A stretch of DNA of 64,000 bases from Comamonadaceae bacterium OTU4NAUVB1 (GCA_024372625.1 CP099605.1:62001-126000); one strand, 5' to 3'; shown: positions 18,055 to 28,469, counted from the first letter of the stretch. Notes: generated by a model not told the origin, from the letters alone. Program-made: numbers and translations.

Positions 18055-18651
18055 ATGGCCATCGACGCACCCGCCCCCCGCAACGACGACCACCACGAGG
18101 AAGACGCGCGGGAACGCCGCGCCTGGGCCCGGTCGATGTGGCGCCACGTGGGCGACGAGCGGCCGCCGTTCGCCGTCGCGCCCGCTGCCGGTCAGGTCTC
18201 GGTGTGGGATTTCCCGCGTCCGCCGCGGCTCGTGCCCGACGCGCGCGAGGTCACCGTCCACGCCGGCGACGTCGAGGTCGCGCGCACCCGGCGCGCCCTG
18301 TGCGTGCAGGAGACCGCCAGCCCGCCGACCTGGTACCTGCCGCGCGCCGACGTGCGCGAGGACCTGATCGCGCCGGCCGCCGGCGAGTCGTTCTGCGAGT
18401 GGAAGGGCACGGCGCGCTACGCGTCGGTGGTGCTGCCGGGGCGGCGCCTGGAGGCGGTGGCGTGGTGGTATCCGGCGCCGCTGCCGCACTACGCCGCCCT
18501 GGCCGGCCACATCGCCTTCTATCCCCAGCCGCTCGACTGCCGCGTCGACGGCCTGCGCGTGGTGCCGCAGCCCGGGCGCTTCTACGCCGGCTGGATCACG
18601 CCGGAACTGGTCGGCCCGTTCAAGGGCGCGCCGGGGTCGGAGGGCTGGTGA
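18055..18651 (+). CDS. DUF427 domain protein
   Basis: The protein has 198 residues. The DUF427 core follows a charged N-terminal arm. It includes V-T-V-H-A-G-D-V-E-V-A-R-T-R-R-A, then T-W-Y-L-P-R-A-D-V-R and C-E-W-K-G-T-A-R-Y-x-S-V, and ends with H-I-A-F-Y-P. The family is a small beta-rich fold of unknown biochemical role. A ribosome site AGGAGA lies at 18041-18046, eight bases before the ATG. It is monocistronic and converges on glsA. Confidence 0.9.
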   Translation: MAIDAPAPRNDDHHEEDARERRAWARSMWRHVGDERPPFAVAPAAGQVSVWDFPRPPRLVPDAREVTVHAGDVEVARTRRALCVQETASPPTWYLPRADVREDLIAPAAGESFCEWKGTARYASVVLPGRRLEAVAWWYPAPLPHYAALAGHIAFYPQPLDCRVDGLRVVPQPGRFYAGWITPELVGPFKGAPGSEGW

Positions 18652-18653
18652 GC

Positions 18654-18675
18654 GGACGCCGGGCGCGCGGCGTCC
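18654..18675. terminator. Hairpin between convergent DUF427 and glsA genes
   Basis: Seven-base arms GGACGCC and GGCGTCC enclose an eight-base loop. There is no U-tract on either side, so this is at best a bidirectional pause or mRNA end structure rather than a classical terminator. Confidence 0.4.
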
Positions 18676-18684
18676 GGTGGCCGC

Positions 18685-19644
18685 TCAGAACACCGACAGC
18701 CCCGTCTTCGCCACGAACAGCTCCAGCGCCTTCAGCCCGAGCAGCGAATTGCCCGCGGCGTCGAGCGCGGGCGACCAGACGCACAGGGTGAGCCGGTCGG
18801 GCACCACGGCGACGATGCCGCCGCCCACGCCGCTCTTGCAGGGCAGGCCGATGGAGAAGGCGACGTCGCCGGCGGCGTCGTAGGTGCCGCATGTGAGCAT
18901 GAGCGCGTTGATGCGGCGCGCCTGGCGGTCGGTGACCACGGCGTGGGCCTCGCCGCGGCCCGGCGTCAGCGGGTGCGCGCCGTCGCGGCACAGGAAGCCG
19001 GCCGCGCGCGCGAGCTGCACGCAACTCATGCGGATCGCGCACTGGTGGAAGTACATGGCCAGCACGTCGGCCACGTCGTTGTCGATCTTGCCGAAGCTCT
19101 TCATGAAGTTCACCAGCGCGACGTTGCGGAAGCCCGTCGCCGCCTCCGACGCGGCGACCTCGGCGTCGAACCCGATCGCCTCGCCGGCGAGGTCGGACAT
19201 CAGCGCCAGGATGTCGTCGCGGGCGTCGCGCGCCACACCGCCGTCGCCACCGCCGACGCGCGCCTGCGTGACCAGCCGGTCGGCCACCGCCAGCGCGCCC
19301 GCATTGATGAACGGATTGCGGGGTCGCCCGGCCTCGAACTCCAATTGCACCAGCGAGTTGAACGGGTTGCCCGAGGGCTCGCGGCCGATGCGCTCCCACA
19401 GTCCCTCGCCCAGGCAGCGCATGGCCAGCATCAGCGTGAAGAGCTTGGACACGCTCTGGATCGAGAACGCCTCGTCCGCGTCGCCGGCGCGAGCCTCCTC
19501 GCCGTCGCGGGTGCGCAGGGCGATGCCGAAGCGCCCGGCCGGCACGCGCGCGAGCGCCGGGATGTAGCTGGCCACCTTGCCGGCGGCGCCCAGCAGCGGG
19601 CGGATCTCGGCGTCGATCTGGTCGAGGACGGTCTGGAAGTTCAT
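18685..19644 (-). CDS. glsA: Glutaminase
   Basis: The protein has 319 residues, close to the usual 308. The beta-lactamase-like S-x-x-K motif is Ser64-Val-Ser-Lys67 in F-S-I-Q-S-V-S-K. N-P-F-I-N-A-G-A-L and a late G-V-G-G-G-I-V motif follow. It converts glutamine to glutamate and ammonia in the cytosol. The ATG at 19644 overlaps the stop of the DMT transporter gene by ATGA, so both are on one leftward transcript. Joint expression of glutaminase and an EamA exporter suggests amino-acid overflow or acid-stress handling, but that is inference. Confidence 0.96.
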   Translation of the reverse strand: MNFQTVLDQIDAEIRPLLGAAGKVASYIPALARVPAGRFGIALRTRDGEEARAGDADEAFSIQSVSKLFTLMLAMRCLGEGLWERIGREPSGNPFNSLVQLEFEAGRPRNPFINAGALAVADRLVTQARVGGGDGGVARDARDDILALMSDLAGEAIGFDAEVAASEAATGFRNVALVNFMKSFGKIDNDVADVLAMYFHQCAIRMSCVQLARAAGFLCRDGAHPLTPGRGEAHAVVTDRQARRINALMLTCGTYDAAGDVAFSIGLPCKSGVGGGIVAVVPDRLTLCVWSPALDAAGNSLLGLKALELFVAKTGLSVF

Positions 19645-20639
19645 CGGGGTCGATTCGTCCTCGAAGGCGTGGGCATGGCCGCCGGGGAAGCCGCCGGAGC
19701 AGGCGCGGTCGCGGGCGTCGCCGTCGCCCCGGCCGGGAGCGGCGCCGCGTCGCGGTTGACCAGCACCACCCCCAGACCGACGCCGGCGAGGGCCAGCAGC
19801 AGCTGCGCCGTCAGCGGCTCGCCCAGCAGCGCGACGCCGAACACCAGCGCGAAGACCGGGGTCAGGAAGGTGAAGGAGGCGATGCGCGTGGCCGGGTAAT
19901 GGCGCAGCAGCCACATCCACGCCAGGTAGCTGGCGAAGGCCCCGATGCAGGTCTGCAGCGCGATCGAGCCCCACGCGGCGGCCGAATACGCCAGGCCGCG
20001 CGTCTCGCCCATCACCAGCGACAGCACCGGCGTGACGGCCGCCGTGACGGCGATTTGATAGAAGAGCGTCTTCTCCGCGCTGGCGGTGGCCAGGCGGCCG
20101 GTGCGGATCGCCAGGGTCGTCAGGCCCCACAGCACGCCGCCGGCCAGCCCGAGGGCGTCGCCGCGCCACCGGCCGGTGGCCGCGCCGGTGCCGAACAGGC
20201 TTTCCCCGAACGCCACCACCACGCCGGCGAAGGCCAGCGCCAGCCCCAGCCACTGAACGCCCCGCAAGCGCTCGCCCGGCACGAAGCGCGGCAGCAGCAC
20301 CGCCACCACGAACGGCGCGGTGTAGAGGAACACCGTCAGGCGCGAGGCGCTGGTGTGCTGCAGGCCGACGTAGATGCAGACGAACTCGCCGGCGAACAGC
20401 GCCCCCACCAGCAGCCCGCCGGCGAGCGTGCCGTCGCGCGCGAACAGCGCGATGCCGCGCGCGCGGCACCACGCCATCAGCAGCAGCACCGCGCCGGCCA
20501 TGCGCAGCGAGGCCTGCCACATCGGCGGCACCTCGGCCACGGTGGACTTGATGAGGATCTGCTGCAGCCCCCAGAACGAGCAGCAGGCGACCAGCACGCG
20601 GATGGCCACGGCGTCGAGGTGGGTCTTGCGTTCGGTCAT
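19641..20639 (-). CDS. EamA-family drug/metabolite transporter
   Basis: The protein has 332 residues and ten predicted membrane segments in two EamA repeats. The first repeat ends in the L-x-x-T-S-A-S-R-L-T-V-F-L-Y-T motif and the second in Y-P-A-T-R-I-A-S-F-T-F-L-T-P-V-F. Such transporters commonly export amino acids or other metabolites. The last 30 residues are an Ala/Pro/Thr-rich tail that is probably disordered. It is the first gene of a two-gene operon with glsA and divergent from the 2OG-Fe oxygenase gene. Confidence 0.9.
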   Translation of the reverse strand: MTERKTHLDAVAIRVLVACCSFWGLQQILIKSTVAEVPPMWQASLRMAGAVLLLMAWCRARGIALFARDGTLAGGLLVGALFAGEFVCIYVGLQHTSASRLTVFLYTAPFVVAVLLPRFVPGERLRGVQWLGLALAFAGVVVAFGESLFGTGAATGRWRGDALGLAGGVLWGLTTLAIRTGRLATASAEKTLFYQIAVTAAVTPVLSLVMGETRGLAYSAAAWGSIALQTCIGAFASYLAWMWLLRHYPATRIASFTFLTPVFALVFGVALLGEPLTAQLLLALAGVGLGVVLVNRDAAPLPAGATATPATAPAPAASPAAMPTPSRTNRPR

Positions 20640-20713
20640 GCCCGCGAGCCTACCGCGCGCGGAGATGATGTCGGAATGGCCGCGCCGGCGGCCGCCCCGA
20701 TGAAAGCCCCGCC

Positions 20714-21643
20714 ATGACCGTTCCGGACCTTCCCCTCGTCGACATCGCCGGCCTGGACGCGCCCGATGCCGCCACCCGCCGCGCCGTCGCCGCGCGCATC
20801 GGAGCCGCCTGCCGCGACGTCGGCTTCTTCGCCATCGCCGGCCACGGCGTGCCGGCCGCGCTGGTGGACGCGGCGTTCGCCGAGGGCGCGCGCCTGTTCG
20901 CGCTGCCGGCCGAGGTCAAGCGCGAGCTGGCGATCGACCGGCTCGGCGGCAACCGGGGCCACGTCGGCCTGGGGGTCGAGGCACTCGACGAGACGGCGGC
21001 GGCCGACCACAAGGAGGCCTTCAACCTGATCTGGAGCGACGACGGCCGCACCCGGCCGCCCAACGTCTGGCCGCCGCTGCCGGGCTTCCGCGCCACGCTG
21101 CAGGCGTACTTCGACGCCATGCTCGCGGTCGGCACGCGGCTGCACCGGGCGTTCGCGCTCGACCTGGGGCTGCCGGAGGATTTCTTCGCCGGCCGGATCG
21201 ACCGGCCGCTGGCCACGCTGCGCCTGCTGCGCTATCCGGCGCCGGACCCGGCCCCGGCGGCGGCCGACGCGGAGCGTCCCGGCGCCGGCACCCACACCGA
21301 CTACGGCAACGTCACCCTGCTGGCGACCGACGGCGTGGCCGGGCTGCAGGTGCGGCGTCGCGACGGCACCTGGATCGACGTGCCCGCGCTGCCAGGCGCT
21401 TTCGTGTGCAACATCGGCGACTGCCTGATGCGCTGGACCAACGACGTCTACGTCTCGACGCCGCACCGCGTGCGCCGGCCGGCGGCCGAGCGGCGCTCGA
21501 TCGCCTTCTTCCTCGACCCGAACCCGGACGCGCGGGTCGAGGCGATCTCCTCGTGCGTGCCCGCGGGCGAGGCGCCGCGCCACGCGCCCATCACGGCGCA
21601 CGACTACCTTCAGCAGCGCTTCGCCGCCACGTACGGGCGCTAG
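20714..21643 (+). CDS. 2-oxoglutarate/Fe(II)-dependent oxygenase (isopenicillin N synthase-like family)
   Basis: The protein has 309 residues. A DIOX_N-type start has G-F-F-A-I-A-G-H-G-V. The jelly-roll core carries iron ligands His194 and Asp196 (H-T-D-Y-G) and His251 (S-T-P-H-R-V), and the Arg of E-R-R-S-I-A-F-F binds 2-oxoglutarate. This is the branch annotated as isopenicillin N synthase-like in many proteobacteria, where the substrate is usually unknown. It ends at a CTAG shared with the stop of the convergent flavin reductase gene (21640-21643). Confidence 0.9.
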   Translation: MTVPDLPLVDIAGLDAPDAATRRAVAARIGAACRDVGFFAIAGHGVPAALVDAAFAEGARLFALPAEVKRELAIDRLGGNRGHVGLGVEALDETAAADHKEAFNLIWSDDGRTRPPNVWPPLPGFRATLQAYFDAMLAVGTRLHRAFALDLGLPEDFFAGRIDRPLATLRLLRYPAPDPAPAAADAERPGAGTHTDYGNVTLLATDGVAGLQVRRRDGTWIDVPALPGAFVCNIGDCLMRWTNDVYVSTPHRVRRPAAERRSIAFFLDPNPDARVEAISSCVPAGEAPRHAPITAHDYLQQRFAATYGR

Positions 21644-22179
21644 AGGAGCCGCTCGGTGTAGAAGCGCCCGCCGTGATAGAGCAGCGGTGCGGCGCCCTCG
21701 CGGTGCGCGCAGCGCTCCACCTCGCCCACGAAGATCACGTGGTCGCCCTCGTCGTAGCGGCTGCGGTTGAAGCACTCGAAGGTCGCGGCGCAGCCCGCGA
21801 TCACCGGCGCGCCGCTCGCGCCCTCGGTGAATTCGACGTTCAGCCAGCGGTCGGTCGCCTTCTGCGCGAACTGCTCGGCCAGCGCCTGCTGGTCGGCCGC
21901 GAGGATGTTGATCGCGTAGTGCGATCCGGCGCCGAGCGCCGGCATCGAGCCCGAAGTGCGCGCCAGGCTCCACAGCACCAGCGGCGGCGCCAGCGAGACC
22001 GAGTTGAACGAGCTGGCCGTCAGGCCGACCAAGACGCCCTCGGCCGTGCGCGTGGTGACGACGGTCACGCCCGTGGCGAACATGCCCAGCGCCTGGCGGA
22101 ATTCAGAAGCCGAGAAGGAGGGCGGCCGGGCCCGGGCGGGAAGTTTCACGAAGGAGCGACGAGAGAAAGGCGGGGACAC
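21640..22179 (-). CDS. Flavin reductase-like protein (FMN-binding)
   Basis: The protein has about 179 residues and the flavin-reductase-domain order. F-R-Q-A-L-G-M-F-A-T-G-V-T-V-V-T-T leads to G-L-T-A-S-S-F-N-S-V-S-L-x-P-P-L-V, the FMN contact, then H-Y-A-I-N-I-L and a late G-D-H-V-I-F-V-G-E-V. Such proteins supply reduced flavin to two-component monooxygenases; no partner oxygenase of that kind is adjacent. There is no good ATG at the start. GTG at 22179 or a GTG eleven codons later are the options, and the first residues are uncertain. Confidence 0.85.
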   Translation of the reverse strand: MSPPFSRRSFVKLPARARPPSFSASEFRQALGMFATGVTVVTTRTAEGVLVGLTASSFNSVSLAPPLVLWSLARTSGSMPALGAGSHYAINILAADQQALAEQFAQKATDRWLNVEFTEGASGAPVIAGCAATFECFNRSRYDEGDHVIFVGEVERCAHREGAAPLLYHGGRFYTERLL

Positions 22180-22222
22180 ATTCTGGCCGATCGGGCGTGG
22201 CGCCTCCCTCGCGCGGGCTTCC

Positions 22223-23452
22223 TCAGCCGAAGAACCAGTAGCACACCAGGATGGCCGCCACGACCCCGGCGAACTCCGCCGCCAGCGCGCAGGCCACCGC
22301 GTGGCGCGCGCGCTGGATGCCCACGGCGCCGAAGTACACCGCCAGCACGTAGAACGTGGTCTCGGTGCTGCCCTGGACGACGGCCGCGGCGAGCGCGGGG
22401 AAGCTGTCGACGCCCTGGCTCTTCATGGTCTCGATGAGCATCGCGCGCGCCGCGCTGCCGGAGAACGGCTTGACCAGCGCGGTCGGCAGGGCGTCGACGA
22501 AGCGCGCGTCCCAGCCGCTCTGCGCCACCAGCCAGCGGATGGCGCCGAGCGCGACGTCCAGCGCGCCCGAGGCCCGCAGCACGCCCACCGCGCACAGCAT
22601 CGCCACCAGGTAGGGCAGCAGGTGCCTGGCCACGTCGAAGCCTTCCTTCGCGCCCTCGATGAAGGCGTCGTAGACCTGCACGCCGCGCAGCGCCCCGGCC
22701 ACCAGGAAGGCGACGATCATCCCGAACAGCGCCAGGTTGCCCAGCAGCGACGACAGCGCCGCCAGCGCCGTGGCCGACAGCGTGGCCAGCAGCCCCATGA
22801 AGCCGGCGAGCCCCAGCGCCAGCGGCAGCAGGTAGGCCAGCACCACCGGGTCCCACAGCCGCAGCCGCTGCACCGCCGCCACCGACAGCAGCCCGACCAG
22901 CGTCGAGGCGCTGGTGGCCAGCAGGATCGGCAGGAACACCAGCGTCGGGTCCGGCGCGCCCTGCTGCGCGCGGTACATGAAGACCGTCACCGGCAGCAGC
23001 GTCAGCGAGGACGCGTTGAGCACCAGGAACAGGATCTGCGCGTTGCTCGCGGATTCGGGGCGCGGATTGAGCGTCTGCAGTTCGCGCATCGCCTTCAGGC
23101 CGATCGGCGTGGCCGCGTTGTCCAGCCCGAGCGCGTTGGCCGCGAAGTTCATGGTGATGAGGCCGAGCGCCGGATGGCCCGCTGGCACTTCCGGCATCAG
23201 GCGTCGGAACAGCGGACCCAGCAGGCGCGCGAGCCAGGCCACCAGCCCGGCGGCCTCGGCGATGCGCAGCAGCCCGAGCCACAGCGTCAGCGTGCCGAAC
23301 AGCAGCACCATGATCTCCACCGCCAGCCGCGCCATCGCGAACAGGCTCTCGACGATGGCGGCGAAGACCGCCGGATCGCCGCCCACCAGCCAGCGCCCCA
23401 GCGCGGCGAGCGCGGCGATCAGAAAGAAACCCAGCCAGAGGCCGTTGAGCAT
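22223..23452 (-). CDS. SpmA-SpmB-like fused nucleoside-recognition membrane protein
   Basis: The protein has 409 residues and about ten membrane segments. The first half matches SpmA (W-L-G-L-L-R-I-A-E-A-A-G-L and N-F-A-A-N-A-L-G-L-D-N-A-A-T-P). The second matches SpmB (F-I-E-G-A-K-E-G-F, then K-P-F-S-G-S-A-A-R and G-S-T-E-T-T-F-Y-V-L). Both are nucleoside-recognition (Gate) domains, separate genes in spore formers but fused here. Non-sporulating proteobacteria carry such fusions with unknown function; transport is suspected. It starts 22 bases after the metallophosphoesterase gene ends, so the two are likely co-transcribed. Confidence 0.88.
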   Translation of the reverse strand: MLNGLWLGFFLIAALAALGRWLVGGDPAVFAAIVESLFAMARLAVEIMVLLFGTLTLWLGLLRIAEAAGLVAWLARLLGPLFRRLMPEVPAGHPALGLITMNFAANALGLDNAATPIGLKAMRELQTLNPRPESASNAQILFLVLNASSLTLLPVTVFMYRAQQGAPDPTLVFLPILLATSASTLVGLLSVAAVQRLRLWDPVVLAYLLPLALGLAGFMGLLATLSATALAALSSLLGNLALFGMIVAFLVAGALRGVQVYDAFIEGAKEGFDVARHLLPYLVAMLCAVGVLRASGALDVALGAIRWLVAQSGWDARFVDALPTALVKPFSGSAARAMLIETMKSQGVDSFPALAAAVVQGSTETTFYVLAVYFGAVGIQRARHAVACALAAEFAGVVAAILVCYWFFG

Positions 23453-23474
23453 GTCGGAGTCTCCTGACCGCGTC

Positions 23475-24281
23475 TCAGCGGATGTCGATCAGGCGGTCGG
23501 GCCGGAACGCGTCCTGCTCGCCCTTGGCGGCATAGCCCAGGGGGTTGGCGATCACGCGGCAGCCGTCCTTCACGTAGTCGTGGGCGCAGTGCAGGTGGCC
23601 GTGGAACCAGAAATCGGCCCGGGGCAGCAGGTCGTCCAGCGAATTGCAGAAGCCCGCCGTGCCCGGACGCAGACCGTAGCGCGGGTCGGCGCTGGCCAGC
23701 GTCGGCGCGAAATGGGTGACCACCACCGTGGTGCCGTCGAAGGGCGCCGCCAGCGCCTCGCGCAGCCAGGCCTCGCACACGAGCGCGCGCTCGCGCAACT
23801 GCTCGGCCAGGAACGGCGCGCCGCCGCGCGTGGCGGCGGCCTTCTCCAGGTAGAAGTTGGCCGCACGCATCGCCTTGCCGCGCTTCTTCAGGCGCTGGCC
23901 CAGGTCGTCGCCGGCCTCGGCCAGGGCGTCGAAGTCGGCCCACAGCGTGGTGCCGACGAAGCGCACGCCTTCGCGCACCACCGTCTCGCGCTCGAGCCAG
24001 CCGATGTCGAGTTCCTCGCACAGCGCGCGCAGGCGGTCGTCGCGCGCGTCGACGTCGGCGCCGTCGTATTCGTGGTTGCCAGGCACGTAGAGGACCGGCG
24101 TCGGCCAGCCGTGGCGCGGCGAGAAGCGCGTCAGCCCGAAATCCGGCGTTTCCAGCCGCGAGCCCTGCTGGTAGGACCCGATGTCGCCGGCCAGCACGAG
24201 CAGGTCGGCGCCCGGCGCCGGCGCGACGTGCAGGTGGGGGTGCGATTCCAGGTGGAGATCGGAGAGGAGCTGGACCTTCAT
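23475..24281 (-). CDS. Calcineurin-like metallophosphoesterase
   Basis: The protein has 268 residues. The five metal-binding blocks are in order: D-L-H (8-10), G-D-I (32-34), G-N-H-E near 68-71, a late T-H-F-A-P, and G-H-L-H. There is no signal peptide, so it is cytosolic. The family splits phosphomono- or diesters including cyclic nucleotides; substrate cannot be told. It is first in a leftward pair with the SpmAB fusion gene. Confidence 0.92.
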   Translation of the reverse strand: MKVQLLSDLHLESHPHLHVAPAPGADLLVLAGDIGSYQQGSRLETPDFGLTRFSPRHGWPTPVLYVPGNHEYDGADVDARDDRLRALCEELDIGWLERETVVREGVRFVGTTLWADFDALAEAGDDLGQRLKKRGKAMRAANFYLEKAAATRGGAPFLAEQLRERALVCEAWLREALAAPFDGTTVVVTHFAPTLASADPRYGLRPGTAGFCNSLDDLLPRADFWFHGHLHCAHDYVKDGCRVIANPLGYAAKGEQDAFRPDRLIDIR

Positions 24282-24354
24282 GGCGGGCAGTCTAAGTCGA
24301 CGGCTTCAAGGAATGACGTTATGCAAGGAATGCATCGAATGGAGGTCTTGTGGA

Positions 24355-24377
24355 TTAGGGATAACCCTTAATCTAGG
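24355..24377 (+). promoter_or_regulatory. TTAGGG-N4-CCCTTAA site upstream of a small gene
   Basis: TTAGGGATAACCCTTAATC is a near-palindrome ending in a -10-like TAATCT (24370-24375), 43 bases before the 58-aa ORF start. A very similar element sits at 25662-25677 in front of the next rightward gene. Shared regulation is inferred. Confidence 0.45.
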
Positions 24378-24417
24378 AGCTTCCTCCACCCACGCGCAGC
24401 CCAGGGCTCGCCCGATC

Positions 24418-24594
24418 ATGTTCTCCCGTCTGATGGCCCGAGCGGCCCGTTTCCTCACTGCTTCCTCCATGGACGTGCCCGCCAGCCCGGCCGCCACGCT
24501 GATGGAGAACGCCGACCTGCGCGCCGGACTCGACGCGCGCCAGGCCCAGGACCTGCGCGTCGCCGCCAGCGCCTGGCTGCGCGTGGTGCGCTGA
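24418..24594 (+). CDS. Small hypothetical protein (58 aa)
   Basis: The ORF of 59 codons starts with ATG at 24418, soon after an AT-rich promoter-like stretch. The product has a basic start (M-F-S-R-L-M-A-R-A-A-R-F), then a polar, Ala/Asp/Arg-rich helical part ending in W-L-R-V-V-R. There is no membrane segment. I do not recognise it, but codon use is like the neighbours and it has a promoter element in common with the 181-aa gene at 25731. It ends 31 bases from the end of the convergent LysR gene. Confidence 0.6.
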   Translation: MFSRLMARAARFLTASSMDVPASPAATLMENADLRAGLDARQAQDLRVAASAWLRVVR

Positions 24595-24625
24595 AGGCAC
24601 CTGCCTTTCCGGGGCGGTGTCCGCC

Positions 24626-25618
24626 TCACGCGGGCGTGCCGAACACATCGTCCGACAGCACCGAGCGCGCGAACGCCGCCGCCGCCGCGCGGATCAACGC
24701 GTCGCGCAGCCACTGGTGCGCATGCCCGTGCTGGGCCCGGCGATGCCACAAGGCGTCCACGTGCACCAGCGGCTGGTCGAAGGGCAGGTCGCACAGCACC
24801 AGTTGCTCGTCGATGCCCGTGACGCTCACGAAGTGGCGCGGCAGCACCGTCAGCAGGTCGGAATTGGCCACCACGCGGCCGGCCGTGAAGAACTGGTTGA
24901 CCGTGACCACGATGCGCCGCGTGCGCCCGAGCGTGTCGAGGGTCTGGTCGATGAAGCCATAGGGCCGTCCGGAGAAGCTCACCAGCAGGTGACGCGCGGC
25001 GCAGAAATCGTCGAGCGTCATCGGCCGGTCCGCCAATGGATGGCCGCGCCGCATCACGCACACGTACTGGCCCACGTACAGGCGCTGCGTCTCGAAGGGC
25101 ACCGCCGTGCCCGACTGGCCGCGCGCCGTCAGGCTGGCCAGCACGGCCGGAAAGTAGCCCACCGCCATGTCCGCGCCTTCGTTCTCCAGCAGCTGGCGCG
25201 GATCGCGGGTGGTCAGCGGCACCACGCGCATCGAGATCGCGGGCGCCTCGGCCTGCGCGATCTGCACCAGACCCGGGATCAGCTCGGCCGCCGTGGCGTC
25301 GGCCATGGCGAGCACGAAGGTGGTATCGGCGATGGCGGCGTCGAAGGCGTTCGGCGCCAGCGTGTGCTCCAGCTGCAGGAGCGCGTCGCGCACCGCCGGC
25401 CAGAGCGCGAGCGCACGCGGCGTGGGCTCGACGCCCGCGCCCGAGCGGCGCAGCAGGTCGTCGCCCAGCACCTCGCGCAGGCGCCGCAGGGCGTTGCTGA
25501 CCGCCGGCTGGGTCAGCGAGAGGTTGCGTGCCGCGCGGGTCAGGTTGCGTTCGGCCATGACCTCGTCAAAGACCCGCAGCAGGTTCAGGTCCAGCGTGCG
25601 AAAGTTGACATCTATCAT
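24626..25618 (-). CDS. LysR-family transcriptional regulator
   Basis: The protein has 330 residues. The start F-R-T-L-D-L-N-L-L-R-V-F-D-E-V leads to the helix-turn-helix with L-S-L-T-Q-P-A-V-S-N-A-L-R-R-L-R (about 33-48), followed by the effector-binding domain. It belongs to the NodD/PcpR-like branch by its start. The divergent neighbour is a two-membrane-segment protein of unknown role, so its target cannot be inferred with confidence. The AT-rich 112-base gap (25619-25730) contains repeated ATGATATCCATCAT-like half-sites. Confidence 0.9.
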   Translation of the reverse strand: MIDVNFRTLDLNLLRVFDEVMAERNLTRAARNLSLTQPAVSNALRRLREVLGDDLLRRSGAGVEPTPRALALWPAVRDALLQLEHTLAPNAFDAAIADTTFVLAMADATAAELIPGLVQIAQAEAPAISMRVVPLTTRDPRQLLENEGADMAVGYFPAVLASLTARGQSGTAVPFETQRLYVGQYVCVMRRGHPLADRPMTLDDFCAARHLLVSFSGRPYGFIDQTLDTLGRTRRIVVTVNQFFTAGRVVANSDLLTVLPRHFVSVTGIDEQLVLCDLPFDQPLVHVDALWHRRAQHGHAHQWLRDALIRAAAAAFARSVLSDDVFGTPA

Positions 25619-25660
25619 TTTCGTGAATGATATCCATCATAAATATAAAGTGGATAAGCA

Positions 25661-25680
25661 CTAGGGTAACCCCTAATATC
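25661..25680 (+). promoter_or_regulatory. TAGGG-TAA-CCCCTA site and -10 box upstream of the 181-aa gene
   Basis: CTAGGGTAACCCCTAATATC resembles the element at 24355, and TAATAT (25675-25680) could be the -10 box. The ATG is 50 bases downstream. Confidence 0.45.
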
Positions 25681-25730
25681 ACCCCATCGGCACTCGTTGC
25701 CCCCTGCTCAAACCTACCGAAGGACGCATC

Positions 25731-26276
25731 ATGACCAGCTTTGTCCACGTCGATCAACCGACCGAACACCCCGGCGTCGCCCGCGCCGAGGCCGCTTTCT
25801 CCGAAATCCGCAACACCCGCCTCGACACCGTCGGCGCTGCCGGCCTCGTGGCCCTGCTCCTGTCGGTGATCGTCGCCGCCCTCGTGGTGGGTGCCGACCA
25901 CCTCGCCGACAGCCTCGAGGATGGGGGCCTGCTGGCTGCCTGGCTCGTGATGTGGGCCGTGGTCTTCGTCGTGCTGGCGCTCGTCGCCACCCGCGTCGGT
26001 GCCCAGGTCGCCCGCGTGCGTGACGGCTGGAACGCCCATTCGCAGCGCCGCGCCGCCGCCGCCGCCGATGCCAAGTTCCTGGCCTACGCCCGCTACGACA
26101 CCCGCGTGATGCAGGAACTCCAGGCCGCCACGACGCGCCACGAAGCCTCGCAGAGCGTGGCCATGGTGCCCGCCCGTGACCTGGCCCGCCAGCTCGTCGC
26201 CGAGCGCTCGGCCGCCGCCGAAGCCCCCACGCTGTACGAAGCCATGCGCCGCGTGAACCTCGGCAAGTACTACTGA
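25731..26276 (+). CDS. Two-membrane-segment protein of unknown function
   Basis: The protein has 181 residues. A soluble N-terminal arm (1-33) is followed by two hydrophobic segments (about 35-54 and 67-90), then a helical cytosolic part containing A-K-F-L-A-Y-A-R-Y-D-T-R-V-M-Q-E-L. It ends in Y-E-A-M-R-R-V-N-L-G-K-Y-Y. I do not recognise a characterised family. A ribosome site AAGGA lies seven bases before the ATG. The gene ends at a strong bidirectional terminator. Confidence 0.8.
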   Translation: MTSFVHVDQPTEHPGVARAEAAFSEIRNTRLDTVGAAGLVALLLSVIVAALVVGADHLADSLEDGGLLAAWLVMWAVVFVVLALVATRVGAQVARVRDGWNAHSQRRAAAAADAKFLAYARYDTRVMQELQAATTRHEASQSVAMVPARDLARQLVAERSAAAEAPTLYEAMRRVNLGKYY

Positions 26277-26326
26277 GCCGAACCGCGACACGGGAACGCC
26301 GCACGCGACGTTCTCAAGACGCCCAG

Positions 26327-26355
26327 CAAAAAGCCCCGCGATGCGGGGCTTTTTG
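26327..26355. terminator. Bidirectional intrinsic terminator
   Basis: A perfect 13-base inverted repeat (CAAAAAGCCCCGC / GCGGGGCTTTTTG, three-base loop) has U-tracts in both directions. It ends the 181-aa gene from the left and pckG from the right. Confidence 0.95.
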
Positions 26356-26379
26356 CGTTGAGGCCGTCCGGCGTCTCGA

Positions 26380-28230
<1,851 letters not shown>

Positions 28231-28352
28231 CGGTGGAATCTCCGGAGTTGAAAAATCGTCTTTTTCAGCGGGGCTCGGGCGCCGGGATGCGCAAAGGGCC
28301 GCTGGAGAAAACGTCTTTCCCACGGAAACGAGAACTGAAGCCTTTGGTTTTA

Positions 28353-28371
28353 CCGACATACGAGGTGTCGG
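28353..28371. promoter_or_regulatory. Inverted repeat upstream of pckG
   Basis: CCGACA-N7-TGTCGG lies about 123 bases upstream of the pckG start, next to the AT-richer CCTTTGGTTTTA stretch. It could bind a dimeric regulator or form a hairpin. No family is assigned. Confidence 0.35.
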
Positions 28372-28469
28372 TCACGCGGGATGTCCTGGGGTGAACCGGG
28401 CCGGACGTGTGAAATTCCCGCAATCGGCAGGCGCTGCCGTGGCGCGGACGGCGGACGCCGTGCGCCGCC

